A program made the translations under genes and the position numbers. The notes below the pieces were generated by a model. The model searched no databases, had not been told where the DNA came from, and saw nothing but the letters and a program-made list of their open reading frames with translations. This document shows, one piece after another, positions 35,794-44,094 of a DNA stretch of 64,000 nt. The stretch comes from JAWLEV01 sp046538105 (lineage in GTDB: Bacteria > Chloroflexota > Anaerolineae > UBA1429), in the NCBI GenBank assembly GCA_046538105.1, contig JBKHJO010000005.1, forward strand, positions 17,832 to 81,831, in the 5' to 3' direction. The stretch's first letter is position 1; each line of letters begins with the position of its first letter.

Positions 35794-37281
35794 CTAGCCA
35801 GACTTATCAAACTCTATGGTGGCCCTTGTGCCCACTGTGCTACTTAACTTGAACTGGCCACCAAGGTCCCTCTCAACCATACGCTGGACCATGTTTAAGC
35901 CCAGATGGGCATCTCTTTCCAGATCAAATTCCGATCCCAGGCCCCGCCCGCTATCCGATACCACCAGTGTCACCTTCTCACCATGATCGATAAACTCCAC
36001 ATCCACACTACCCGCATCCCTATCCACCATACCATGCTCTATGGCATTCTGCACTAACTCATTGATGATCAACGCACATCGTGTAGCGCGTTCAGCAGAA
36101 AGCCAGATGTCGGGACCTTTGACCACCAAGGTGATGGCCTTATCTGGACCAATCAGACTTTCTCTGGTCTGGTTGACGATACGGCGGGCAATATCCTGAA
36201 CGTTTATTGTGCCTTGTGCATTGCTTGAGAGAAAGTCATGGACCACCGCCACACTCAAAATCCGATTTACGCTTTCCTCCAGCGCTATCCTCGTCTCTTC
36301 GCTAGCAGCACGACGCGCCTGCAGTCGCATGATGGACGCGATCACCTGCAGGTTGTTCTTTACCCGATGATGAACCTCGCGCACCATGGCCGTTTTGCTC
36401 TCGATCTCGCGCTGTGTCTCAAGCGCCTCCGTAGCATCGTGACAAAGTACAAGAACACCTTTAGGTTGGAGATCCTTTTCTTCCAAACTAAACAAGCGCT
36501 CGAACATCGAAGAGGGACGACGAACGCGAATGGGCAAAGCTTTCCGCACCCAGATAGATTCTCCCTCTTCTGTCTCTCGCTCGATGCACCTGCCTGTTTC
36601 TACCGCTTCCCGAACCAGTTCCTCGTCGACCGTCGCGATCTCACCAATCGGACGGTTGAGTAGGCTATCACGATAGCCCAGATGACGATATAACTCTGCA
36701 GCAATTCCACTCACGTACTTTATAAAGCCTCGACTATCAATATATACTATACCATCATGCTCACCAAAGGAAGAGAGCGAATCTGCACCACGAACGTCAC
36801 CATGCAAGACCATGGTGATGAAATCGCAAAGGGCACTCTGGAAAGCCTTGTTCCGTCTGCGATGCCGCTCATGAGCCAGCCAATAAGCGTCTTTGACCAT
36901 AGCCGCGATGATGGCATCATCTTCCCCATAGACCGGAAAGACCTGTCGCGCCACGGTCGCCCCATTAATATCCACCGTATGAACCTTGCGAGGCTTTACA
37001 TTGCCCCGCAAAGCCTGAAGGACTTGAGGATACGCCTCCTCTCCCACAGACATGCCAATGTACGAGTCCTCATATAGGGGAGAAGAAGAATGAGGACGCC
37101 ACTGGCCTATTATAAGGGCTTCCCCTTCCCCAACGGCGCAAAATAGAAGCAGATCGGCTCGACACAAGTCGGACAGGATAGGCATATCCTTCCCTATCTT
37201 GCGCAACAAATCCTTATCATCTTTTTGAAGATCAACCTTAGGAAAAGCATTATCCGCAAACACAGTAGTATTATAACACAT
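35794..37281 (-). CDS. Sensor histidine kinase (PdtaS-like, HisKA_2)
   Basis: 495 residues, soluble, no transmembrane helix. The N-terminal GAF-like sensor (about 20-145) resembles the H_kinase_N domain of PdtaS. A PAS domain follows (175-285, SFGEHDGIVYIDSRG). The kinase core has EVHHRVKNNLQVIASIMRLQ with the phosphorylated His near 305, then the ATPase boxes NELVQNAIEHG and DSGRGLG. The reading frame begins in a segment that also looks like a -10 box (TATAAT in codons 3-4), so the true start may be a GTG slightly downstream. Pairs with the ANTAR regulator. Confidence 0.9.
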   Translation of the reverse strand: MCYNTTVFADNAFPKVDLQKDDKDLLRKIGKDMPILSDLCRADLLLFCAVGEGEALIIGQWRPHSSSPLYEDSYIGMSVGEEAYPQVLQALRGNVKPRKVHTVDINGATVARQVFPVYGEDDAIIAAMVKDAYWLAHERHRRRNKAFQSALCDFITMVLHGDVRGADSLSSFGEHDGIVYIDSRGFIKYVSGIAAELYRHLGYRDSLLNRPIGEIATVDEELVREAVETGRCIERETEEGESIWVRKALPIRVRRPSSMFERLFSLEEKDLQPKGVLVLCHDATEALETQREIESKTAMVREVHHRVKNNLQVIASIMRLQARRAASEETRIALEESVNRILSVAVVHDFLSSNAQGTINVQDIARRIVNQTRESLIGPDKAITLVVKGPDIWLSAERATRCALIINELVQNAIEHGMVDRDAGSVDVEFIDHGEKVTLVVSDSGRGLGSEFDLERDAHLGLNMVQRMVERDLGGQFKLSSTVGTRATIEFDKSG

Positions 37282-37304
37282 GCGAATATACCAGAAAAAA
37301 TGCG

Positions 37305-37481
37305 GTAGAGACCACTGTTGGCTTCCCTGAAAAAGAGCACTGGACGTTCAGTTGCGTCGCACTTTCGTGAGACCTTACAGTAGAAAAGCATACTCTGCAT
37401 ATAACAAGAGTAAATTGCTGGAACACGTCCATCAAGTGCGACGCAACTCATGGACCTTTTTTCAGTAGAGCCACTGTTAGG
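37305..37481. repeat. Hairpin-forming element bounded by short direct repeats
   Basis: Inverted arms AGTTGCGTCGCACTT (37350-37364) and AAGTGCGACGCAACT (37434-37448) are perfect over 15 bp. Outside them a second imperfect pair, TGGCT-3 nt-CTGAAAAA, continues the inversion. The block is bounded by near-identical direct repeats, GTAGAGACCACTGTTGG (37305-37321) and GTAGAGCCACTGTTAGG (37465-37481). No reading frame of merit lies inside. It looks like a small non-autonomous mobile element or an IS remnant. Confidence 0.55.
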
Positions 37482-37525
37482 TTTTGGACGGTAGAATATC
37501 GGATGATCTCTTGTCAACACCAGGA

Positions 37526-37554
37526 TTGTCGCTACGCATCGACTTTGATATAAT
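37526..37554 (+). promoter_or_regulatory. Promoter of the MocA-isomerase pair
   Basis: TTGTCG (37526-37531), 17-bp spacer, TATAAT (37549-37554). An element beginning TTAGGTTTTGGACGGTAGA at 37477 lies exactly 72 bp before the -10 box; the same arrangement recurs upstream of the flavin reductase gene near 63154. Confidence 0.65.
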
Positions 37555-37587
37555 GAGGCGGCAAGTTGAGAAGCCTTGGAGGAGATG

Positions 37588-38670
37588 ATGCGTTACAATT
37601 ACGAGTATGAAAAGAGACTGCGTGTGGGCTATATCGGAGCGGGCGAGTATTCGTACCGCACCATACTGCCCTCATTCCGCTATAGCCCCATAGATCTCGT
37701 GGCCCTCGTGGATGCGGATACTGACAGGGGGCTGAGCGTTGCCCGACAGTTTGGGGCACGGCATTTTTATCCCAATCACAAGGCTATGCTGGCCAAGGAG
37801 GAGATGGAGGCCGTCTTTATTGTCGTAGGATTGGATGCCGAAGGTCACTCCCGCTATCCAGAACTGGCCGATGAGGCGCTGCGTGCGGGATTCCATACCT
37901 GGATAGATACGCCTCCCTGTACAAGCGCCGACGACATCACCACATTTACCAACGCCTGTCTCCCTCATCACAAGTACCTTATGACCAACTTCAAAAAGAT
38001 GTTCATGCCCGCCTATGTCAAAGCGGCACAAATCATAGAGGATCCCGAATTCGGTGGCGTGTCAACCTTTTCCATGCGCTATCCGCTCTCTCTCCCACCG
38101 ACAGAGGAGCGAGAGGACGATCTGGCCATGATCCCCTTTTTGGAATTTATCCATCCCTACTCCTTGCTTCTTCGCCTGTTCGGCGAATGTGAAGGGCTTA
38201 TGTACATGAGAAGTCCTCGAACCGGTGGCGCGGTGATGAATATCCGCTACACATCCGGTGTGGTGGGTACCTTGCACCTGACGGGCGGGCAATCCCTTAA
38301 CAGCCCCCTAGAACGTCTGGAGATTGTGGGGGATGATGCCAATCTGCTGGTGGAGAATGGCATCCGACTGCTTTACTACAGGCCCGGGGGACAACGAGGG
38401 GACGGGGAGGAAGAACCAAACCGCCAGACGTCCTTTATTGGCCCAGATGATAACGCCCCTATAATCTGGGAACCCGAATTCTCTCTTGGACGCCTCTACA
38501 ACAAGCAGATCTTCCTGCAGGGCTACGTAGGGAGTGTCACCCATTTTGCAGAACGCCTGCTGGCAGAAGAGCCTCCTGTATATGGGAACCTGGTGGATAT
38601 GCTTCATGTCATGAACGTCTACGATAACATCCGCCATGGGCAGGAGAATGAATGGATCACGCCACATTAG
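37588..38670 (+). CDS. Gfo/Idh/MocA-family oxidoreductase
   Basis: 360 residues; ATG at 37588 (or 37585) after GGAGG. NAD(P)-dependent sugar or inositol dehydrogenase fold. RVGYIGAGEYSYRTILPSF is the Rossmann loop, a family form with Glu-Tyr where Gly-x-x-Gly-x-x usually appears. VALVDADTDRG and GFHTWIDTPPCTSADD follow; here the usual EKP motif reads DTPP, so the normal catalytic Lys is absent. The EFIHPYSLLLRL region holds a histidine at the usual second site. It overlaps the isomerase operon downstream and may act on a sugar with it, or may be a binding or non-classical member. Confidence 0.8.
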   Translation: MRYNYEYEKRLRVGYIGAGEYSYRTILPSFRYSPIDLVALVDADTDRGLSVARQFGARHFYPNHKAMLAKEEMEAVFIVVGLDAEGHSRYPELADEALRAGFHTWIDTPPCTSADDITTFTNACLPHHKYLMTNFKKMFMPAYVKAAQIIEDPEFGGVSTFSMRYPLSLPPTEEREDDLAMIPFLEFIHPYSLLLRLFGECEGLMYMRSPRTGGAVMNIRYTSGVVGTLHLTGGQSLNSPLERLEIVGDDANLLVENGIRLLYYRPGGQRGDGEEEPNRQTSFIGPDDNAPIIWEPEFSLGRLYNKQIFLQGYVGSVTHFAERLLAEEPPVYGNLVDMLHVMNVYDNIRHGQENEWITPH

Positions 38671-38701
38671 CCCTTCCCAAATCAGCGAAAAGGAGAGAAC
38701 A

Positions 38702-39472
38702 ATGACAGATATAACCATCGGTATCTGCACCAATCCCCACAGAGTACACCAACTACCTTCTGGATATGCCTACTGGGAACCGGCCGTATCCTCGGCGCTG
38801 ATTCCTCTGGAAGATAAAGAGCACTATATGGCTCAAAGGGAAGGACTGAGCGCAATCCCCCTCCCTATCCGCGCCTTCAATGCTTTTGTTCCCAGCGAGG
38901 TGCGGCTCGTCGGCGATGGTGTACAGTGGGATCAGGTAGAACTTTATGTAAAACGATCCATCGGGCGGGCAGCCGATCTGGGAGGCAAGATCATCGTATT
39001 TGGTAGCGGCGGCGCACGGGCCGTGCCGGAAGGCTATTCTCGAGAGCGTGCCTGGAAGCAACTCGTCCAGTTCCTGCGCCTCTGTGCAACCGAGGCGGCA
39101 GAGCATGACCTCATGATAGCCATCGAGCCCCTCAATCGCTCCGAGACGAACATCATCAATTCTTACCTCGAAGCCATCAGATTGGCCCAGGACGTAGATC
39201 GGGAGCACGTCCAGGTACTGGCAGATATCTACCACTTTATGATGGAAAACGAACCCTTGGAGCACATCCGGAAAGCGCCGGAGCGCCTGGTGCACGTTCA
39301 CCTGGCGGACTCGGGCCGACGACATCCCGGTAGCGGGAGTTATCCACTCCAGGAACTATTTGACATTCTCCGGAAAGTGGGCTACGAGGATCGGGCATCT
39401 ATCGAATGTAGATGGGGAGAGAACTTTTCTCACGAGGCAACACAGGCGTTACATTTCCTGCAGAACCTTTGA
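38702..39472 (+). CDS. Sugar phosphate isomerase/epimerase (xylose isomerase-like TIM barrel)
   Basis: 256 residues from the ATG after AAGGAGAGAACA. AP-endonuclease-2/xylose-isomerase-like barrel. The metal ligand residues are visible: Glu in MIAIEPLNRSETN, Asp in VLADIYHFMMENE with its His, His in LVHVHLADSGRR and Glu in RASIECRWGE. This is the pattern of DTE-like/IolE-like epimerases. Located 31 nt after the MocA gene, suggesting one catabolic step pair. Exact sugar unknown. Confidence 0.85.
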   Translation: MTDITIGICTNPHRVHQLPSGYAYWEPAVSSALIPLEDKEHYMAQREGLSAIPLPIRAFNAFVPSEVRLVGDGVQWDQVELYVKRSIGRAADLGGKIIVFGSGGARAVPEGYSRERAWKQLVQFLRLCATEAAEHDLMIAIEPLNRSETNIINSYLEAIRLAQDVDREHVQVLADIYHFMMENEPLEHIRKAPERLVHVHLADSGRRHPGSGSYPLQELFDILRKVGYEDRASIECRWGENFSHEATQALHFLQNL

Positions 39473-39483
39473 TAACGACAAAA

Positions 39484-39517
39484 GGTCCTCCCTCCCCTGG
39501 GCGGGGGCGGGAGGACC
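39484..39517 (-). terminator. Terminator for the sulfatase-like gene
   Basis: GGTCCTCCC (39484-39492) pairs with GGGAGGACC (39509-39517). On the minus strand the stem is followed by TTTTGTC. Also separates it from the convergent isomerase gene. Confidence 0.6.
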
Positions 39518-39551
39518 ACACCGATCCGATCTTTACCAAACTGCTCATGCC

Positions 39552-40919
39552 TCAGACCGCGCCTGTGTGAGAGACCTCATACTTGCCCTGAACCCCCTTC
39601 ACAGGCGCTCCCTTGAGAGCGTATAGGGAGCCAAACATCGCCGCCAGCCGCTGGGCTTCCTCGGGATGCTCGTCGATTAAATTGGTCGTTTCCTGCGGAT
39701 CCTTCTGGAGATTATACAGTTCATCCGGTTGCCCCTCGGGACGGCGAATATAGCTCCAGACCTTGTCCCGAATGCAGCGGTCCGGCGCCTCAAAGTAGCC
39801 ACTGATGATGGCCTTCCGTATCTCGTCGACCTCACCACGAATAAGAGGCATGAGGCTTTTTCCTGGCAAAGCATCCAGGTTATTCCCCATGCCAATGGCA
39901 TCGAGCAACGTGGGAAGCACATCATGGAAGGAAGAAAGGGCATCAAGATGTTGCCCGCCATACTGCCCCCTGGGGAATTTGACTATAAAGGGTACCTTGA
40001 GCAGTTCACTGTACATGCGATCACCCCCCTTGAGGAATTTGCCATGATCGGCCAGGGGATGTCCATGATCGGCGATAAAGATGATCAGCGAATCGTCATA
40101 CATCTCCGCGGATTTCAAGGTCTCTAGAAACTGCCCCACATAGTGATCGACATAGGCACACTCGCCTGCATACAGTCCACGGATATAATCGATCTCTTCC
40201 TGACCAAAGTGCGTGGATGCCTGGCCCCCCGGGGGAAGCACACATTTCTTCCCCGAATAATCCGGATCCGTGTACTTGTTAAATGTGGCTGGCGGTGTCC
40301 AGGGCTCATGAGGATCAAAGGAATCCACCCATAGGAAAAAGGGTCGCTGAGAGATATTGGCCTCGACCCATTCGCCCGCCCGCTTCATGAGACGCGCACA
40401 ATAGTGATCCTCGGCCGTTTCAAATTCCTCCACGTTCTTGAGCGCCGTCTTCACGATTCGACGCCATTCGGGAGTATAGGTATCTTTGCAATAATCATCG
40501 AGATTCAGCCGTTTGAGCGGGGCAGACCGATAAGCGTCATACTCCTGTCCTCTGATCCAGTCCCAGACTCTAAACCCACGATGAAAGTTCATTCCCGGCT
40601 TGAAATAATGGTAGCAGTCGGTGAAACAGGCACTCAGGTATCCTTCGTCCGACAGCAACTCGGCCAAAGAGCGATCTTCGGATGTCAAAGGCTGCCAGGG
40701 GCGGTGCACCAATGTGCGTTCCCCCGTCAGCCAACATGTCCTCACCGGGATGGTGGGCAATCCCTCAGGATAGCAATTATCAAAAACTACACTTTCGCGC
40801 GCCAGCGCGTCCAAACATGGTGTCTCACAGGGTGAATCGGAATTGTAAAAGCGCACGTGATCCTGTCGAAAAGAGTCCGCGATGATAAAAACAACGTCCG
40901 TCGCCTGTCTATCAACCAC
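39552..40919 (-). CDS. Sulfatase-like hydrolase with Thr at the catalytic position
   Basis: 455 residues from a GTG at 40919 placed after AGGAGAGGGGG; a further in-frame GTG lies 21 bases upstream. Alkaline-phosphatase superfamily: DVVFIIADSFRQDH at the N-terminus with the first metal Asp15, SFDPHEPWTPP, IFIADHGHPLADHGKFLKG (second metal site) and the C-terminal DKVWSYIRRPEG. The expected Cys/Ser-x-Pro-x-Arg reads T56-I-P-V-R60. Thr cannot be converted to formylglycine, so the enzyme is probably a phosphodiesterase or phosphohydrolase using Thr, or uses another mechanism. This TxPxR form occurs in other sulfatase-like proteins of unknown function. Confidence 0.85.
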   Translation of the reverse strand: MVDRQATDVVFIIADSFRQDHVRFYNSDSPCETPCLDALARESVVFDNCYPEGLPTIPVRTCWLTGERTLVHRPWQPLTSEDRSLAELLSDEGYLSACFTDCYHYFKPGMNFHRGFRVWDWIRGQEYDAYRSAPLKRLNLDDYCKDTYTPEWRRIVKTALKNVEEFETAEDHYCARLMKRAGEWVEANISQRPFFLWVDSFDPHEPWTPPATFNKYTDPDYSGKKCVLPPGGQASTHFGQEEIDYIRGLYAGECAYVDHYVGQFLETLKSAEMYDDSLIIFIADHGHPLADHGKFLKGGDRMYSELLKVPFIVKFPRGQYGGQHLDALSSFHDVLPTLLDAIGMGNNLDALPGKSLMPLIRGEVDEIRKAIISGYFEAPDRCIRDKVWSYIRRPEGQPDELYNLQKDPQETTNLIDEHPEEAQRLAAMFGSLYALKGAPVKGVQGKYEVSHTGAV

Positions 40920-40956
40920 GATACCCCCTCTCCTTTCCACGTCATCTCCGACATCT

Positions 40957-40985
40957 ATTATACGCTACGAAACGGGCCCGCTCAA
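40957..40985 (-). promoter_or_regulatory. Promoter of the sulfatase-like gene
   Basis: Minus-strand TTGAGC (40980-40985) and TATAAT (40957-40962), spacer 17 bp. Confidence 0.6.
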
Positions 40986-40995
40986 CTCAACCATC

Positions 40996-41253
40996 TCAAG
41001 AACGGTGACGCCCAAGTCCCGTTATGACGAGTAAAATCACCGCACCAAGAACTGCCACGATGAAACTGCGCATGTTAAATCCAAACCGTAATCCCTCGCC
41101 CGTTATGATCTGCATCAAGAATCCGCCGATGAACGCGCCGACGATGCCCACCACGATATCGAACAGACATCCCTGACGCCTTTCCGTGCCCGTGATGATA
41201 CTTGCCATCCATCCTGCAAGCGCCCCAAAGATAATCCAAGCAAGCAGGCCCAT
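40996..41253 (-). CDS. GlsB/YeaQ/YmgE-family stress membrane protein
   Basis: 85 residues, three hydrophobic helices. Family pattern: WIIFGALAGWMASIITG, then RRQGCLFDIVVGIVGAFIGGFL and a third helix to the end (FIVAVLGAVILLVITGL). Known members respond to general stress; their mechanism is open. It has a clear AGAGGGGG ribosome site. The upstream helical-repeat gene lies 85 nt away on the same strand, likely the same stress group. Confidence 0.9.
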   Translation of the reverse strand: MGLLAWIIFGALAGWMASIITGTERRQGCLFDIVVGIVGAFIGGFLMQIITGEGLRFGFNMRSFIVAVLGAVILLVITGLGRHRS

Positions 41254-41338
41254 AAAATCCCCCTCTCATAGGCCCCAATAATCCTTCAGTTTCACTCCTT
41301 ACTCATCATGCGACGCCTGTTCGTCCTGTCCGCTTTGG

Positions 41339-41701
41339 TCACTCTCGACTATGGAAGAGGTCCTCCAAAAAATCGTCGATTTCTTTCTCCACCGTCCGTC
41401 CCAGCGTCTTCCAGTCGCTATCCGGCTCCCTCCCAACGATATCGGCAACACTCTGTCTGACAGAGTGTTCCACATGCGCGCCAATCTTTTCCCAGTTGGC
41501 CCCCTCTTCCATATTCAGCGTCCTGGCGATCTTTTTACGTGCGGCATCATCGCTCTGGCGCCCGATCTCTTCCCAATCCGCCTCTTCATCGGCCTCCACG
41601 ATGCGTGCGGCATCGTGGCGAACCTGCTCCTTGATCTGCTGAAAGATACTGTCCCACCCCCGCACTTTCTCCGCGCTTTCCTGTCCTCGCTCATTCATCA
41701 T
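41339..41701 (-). CDS. Small protein with four tandem helical repeats
   Basis: 120 residues, ATG after GGAGGG. The sequence is built of roughly 27-28-residue units that each begin with a tryptophan: GWDSIFQQIKEQVR, DWEEIGRQSDDAAR, NWEKIGAHVEHSVR and DWKTLGRTVEKEI. Each unit is acidic, amphipathic and probably helical. No known family comes to mind. Upstream of the GlsB-type stress gene, with its own promoter. Confidence 0.7.
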   Translation of the reverse strand: MMNERGQESAEKVRGWDSIFQQIKEQVRHDAARIVEADEEADWEEIGRQSDDAARKKIARTLNMEEGANWEKIGAHVEHSVRQSVADIVGREPDSDWKTLGRTVEKEIDDFLEDLFHSRE

Positions 41702-41733
41702 CTCTTGCCCTCCATCAACAAGAATCCATCTCT

Positions 41734-41762
41734 ATTGTACTGCATGTTTGTCAAAGAGACAA
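41734..41762 (-). promoter_or_regulatory. Promoter of the helical-repeat / GlsB genes
   Basis: Minus-strand TTGTCT (41757-41762) and TACAAT (41734-41739), spacer 17 bp, 32 nt before the start codon. Confidence 0.55.
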
Positions 41763-41785
41763 TCAGATCGACAAAACCCAGTCTG

Positions 41786-41815
41786 TTGGACGCGTTCACC
41801 CAACTGTGTTATGAT
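41786..41815 (+). promoter_or_regulatory. Possible promoter of the selenoprotein gene
   Basis: TTGGAC (41786-41791) and TATGAT (41810-41815), spacer 18 bp. A 145-nt leader would follow. The ribosome site ACAGGAG precedes the ATG at 41961. Confidence 0.4.
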
Positions 41816-41960
41816 GATTGGCAGGTAAAAAGGGGCGATCTGGTGCCCACAGGTCGAGTCGTTGCCCATCTTCAACCTTGATCTGTTAGAGCATTTCTTT
41901 GTTCCGGCAACTTGTCCCTCAATTGCCCCATTCAGTCATCATATATGACAGGAGATCCAG

Positions 41961-43877
41961 ATGGATAGCCAAAAGAGCACACTGAAAGAGACGCGAATAG
42001 AGATCATCTACTGTGTCGAATGCAATCTGGGGTCGGAGGCCAGACGTTTGGCAACGGCGATAAAGAATCGCTTCGGCCTCGAAGCGAAACTGGAGGAAGG
42101 CCACGACGGCATCTTTGAGATAAGGATAGACAACCATGTCATGTATAACAATCTAGCCCAGGGAGGACAATTACCAACCGACGAGGAGATTCTTCAGGAA
42201 ATTCAACGACGTATGGAGCCACCCTCCAGCATAAAAAGGCAAAGCCTGAAAGTCATGAACCCCATGGGTTACCCCCCGGCGGTGACTCAAATCGAGATGG
42301 CACCCCGGATCGACACCCTGGAGGGCAAGACTGTGTATCTGGTCGATTGCCGCTTCGATGATGGCGATCTGCTCATGGCCCAGATGCAGGCATGGTTTGA
42401 GAAACATATGCCCTCTGTGAAAACGGTGCTGCGCAGCAAATCCGGTGTCTATACCGAGGATGATCCAGAACTCTTTGAGGAGATCGCCGAAAAAGGTGAC
42501 GCCCTGGTCTTGGGGGTGGGCCATTGAAGCACATGTGCTCCGGCGGTCGCCGAGCATTCCATCAACATCGAAGACGAATATGGGATACCGACGGTATCGA
42601 TACACACGGACGCCTTTGAGCAGGCGGTCAAGGCTGTGGCCCGTACACACGGTATGCCCCAACAGCGACTTGTCTTTGTCCCCATGCCCGTCATGGGCAA
42701 GTCGCCGGCAGAGTTAAGGGAGTACATTGAAGGAAACGATCCCGTCACGGGTCAGCCTGTTATGCCCGAGATCGTCGATGCCCTCACACGCCCCCTGAGT
42801 GAGGAGGAGAAAAAAGCCTTTCGATTTGACCGCTCCACTCCCCGCTTTGTGGACCCCGATACCGAGGCAAATCTGCGACGTCTGTTCGTCGAAAAGGGTT
42901 GGACGGACCATTTGCCCATCATCCTCCCTACGGAGGAACGCGTCGACGCCATGCTATCCGGCACAAGCCGTGACCCCCAAGAAATAGTGGGCCAGATGCG
43001 CCCCACCTCTACGCGCGAGGCGTGGGAATACACCGTCGAAAAAGTGGCGGTGAATGCTGTAATGGCCGGGGCGAGACCAGACTATTTCCCCGTCATACTG
43101 GCCTTGGCGGCTACCGAGGTTTCTGCCCGTCCCAGCACTACGAGTTCAGCAGCCTGTATGACGGTCGTGAACGGACCAATACGCCACGAGATCGACATGA
43201 ACTGTGGCATCGGGGCCATGGGGCCCTACAATCACGCCAATGCAACTATAGGACGAGCCTACGGGTTGCTTTCGCAGAACCTACAGGGCGGCTCGGAACC
43301 TGGCCTCACCTACCTGGGATCGCAGGGCAATAACTATGCCTATAATAGTGTCACTTTTTGCGAGAATGAGGAACATAGCCCCTGGACGCCGTTCCACGTC
43401 GAACAGGGCTTTGAGACCGAAGAAAGTACGGTCAGCGTCTTCAGCGGCGTGCGCTCCACCGCCTACAATCTTGGCGTGCGGGAGAAGCACTGGCGCGAAC
43501 ACGTGCGCAACATGCTGCGCGGGATGAATCCTTATCTGCCTCCCACCCTTGTCCTGGACCCCATCACCGCACGGCAATTCATCGACCGTGGAGGATTTGA
43601 CACAAAGGAAAAACTCATCCAGTGGATCCACGACAACGCCAGGATGCCCGCAGGCGTTTATTGGGATCATCAACTGATCCAGAATTACGTGTATCCTCGC
43701 GCCCTGAATGGGGTGGAGCCCTATGCCACCATGCTTGAGGCTGCCGACGATGAATTGATCTCCGTCTTTCCCAAAGACATGATCCACATCGTCGTTGTAG
43801 GCGGGGAAACAAACGGGTATTGGCGCATTATGGGCTGCAACTATGCAGGAAGTATCTCCATCGACGTGTGGAGGTAG
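41961..43877 (+). CDS. Probable selenoprotein: Rdx/SelW-like + UGSC-like + unknown C-terminal domain, UGA read as Sec189
   Basis: 638 residues if the in-frame TGA at 42525-42527 is decoded as selenocysteine. The frame is open on both sides of it and continues 450 codons. Residues 11-85 form an Rdx/SelW-like thioredoxin fold with C18-V-E-C21 (the Sec position of SelW is Cys here). About 105-290 is a UGSC-like domain: a strand ending LVLGVGH, then U189-S-T-C192, then EYGIPTVSIHTDAFEQAVK and HGMPQQRLVFVPMPV, the order known for UGSC proteins. The rest, with AVMAGARPDYFPVILALAAT and VNGPIRHEIDMNCGIGAMGP, is a large domain I cannot name. The TGA is followed by a SECIS-like hairpin. A two-gene reading would leave 36 well-matching codons (42528-42635) untranslated. 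Sec machinery is not in this window. Confidence 0.8.
42525..42557 (+). promoter_or_regulatory. Sec codon and bacterial SECIS-like hairpin
   Basis: After TGA (42525-42527), bases 42535-42540 pair with 42552-42557 (one G-U) and 42542-42544 with 42549-42551, with a single bulged C at 42541. The four-base apical loop GGUC (42545-42548) begins 18 nt after the TGA. Bacterial SECIS elements need a G-containing loop about 16-37 nt after UGA; E. coli fdhF likewise has GGUCU in its loop. Confidence 0.75.
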
Positions 43878-44094
43878 TACCCAAAAGAAGGAACGCGTGA
43901 GTGCCAGCCACCCCCTACCTGGCCGGAAAACAACATAACCTTTGGGCTGGGAATGGGTTACAACTATTGCAAAAAGGCCCTCGAATCCCACGGTTAGAAG
44001 TAGCCTGTAGGATATGATCACGGGATCATCCAGAAGCGTGCCCTTTCATGCAGTGTGTCATCACCAAAAAGATCACAGATAGAGAGGATACTTG

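Noticed and set aside
37194..37520. Minus-strand frame over the hairpin element and the start of the kinase gene
   Set aside because: It crosses the inverted repeats and the kinase start and has no recognisable protein features.
42636..43877. A separate gene starting at the ATG 42636 after a normal TGA stop
   Set aside because: Codons 42528-42635 between TGA and this ATG encode a family-like stretch without a stop, and the ATG has no ribosome site. The selenoprotein reading explains all of it.
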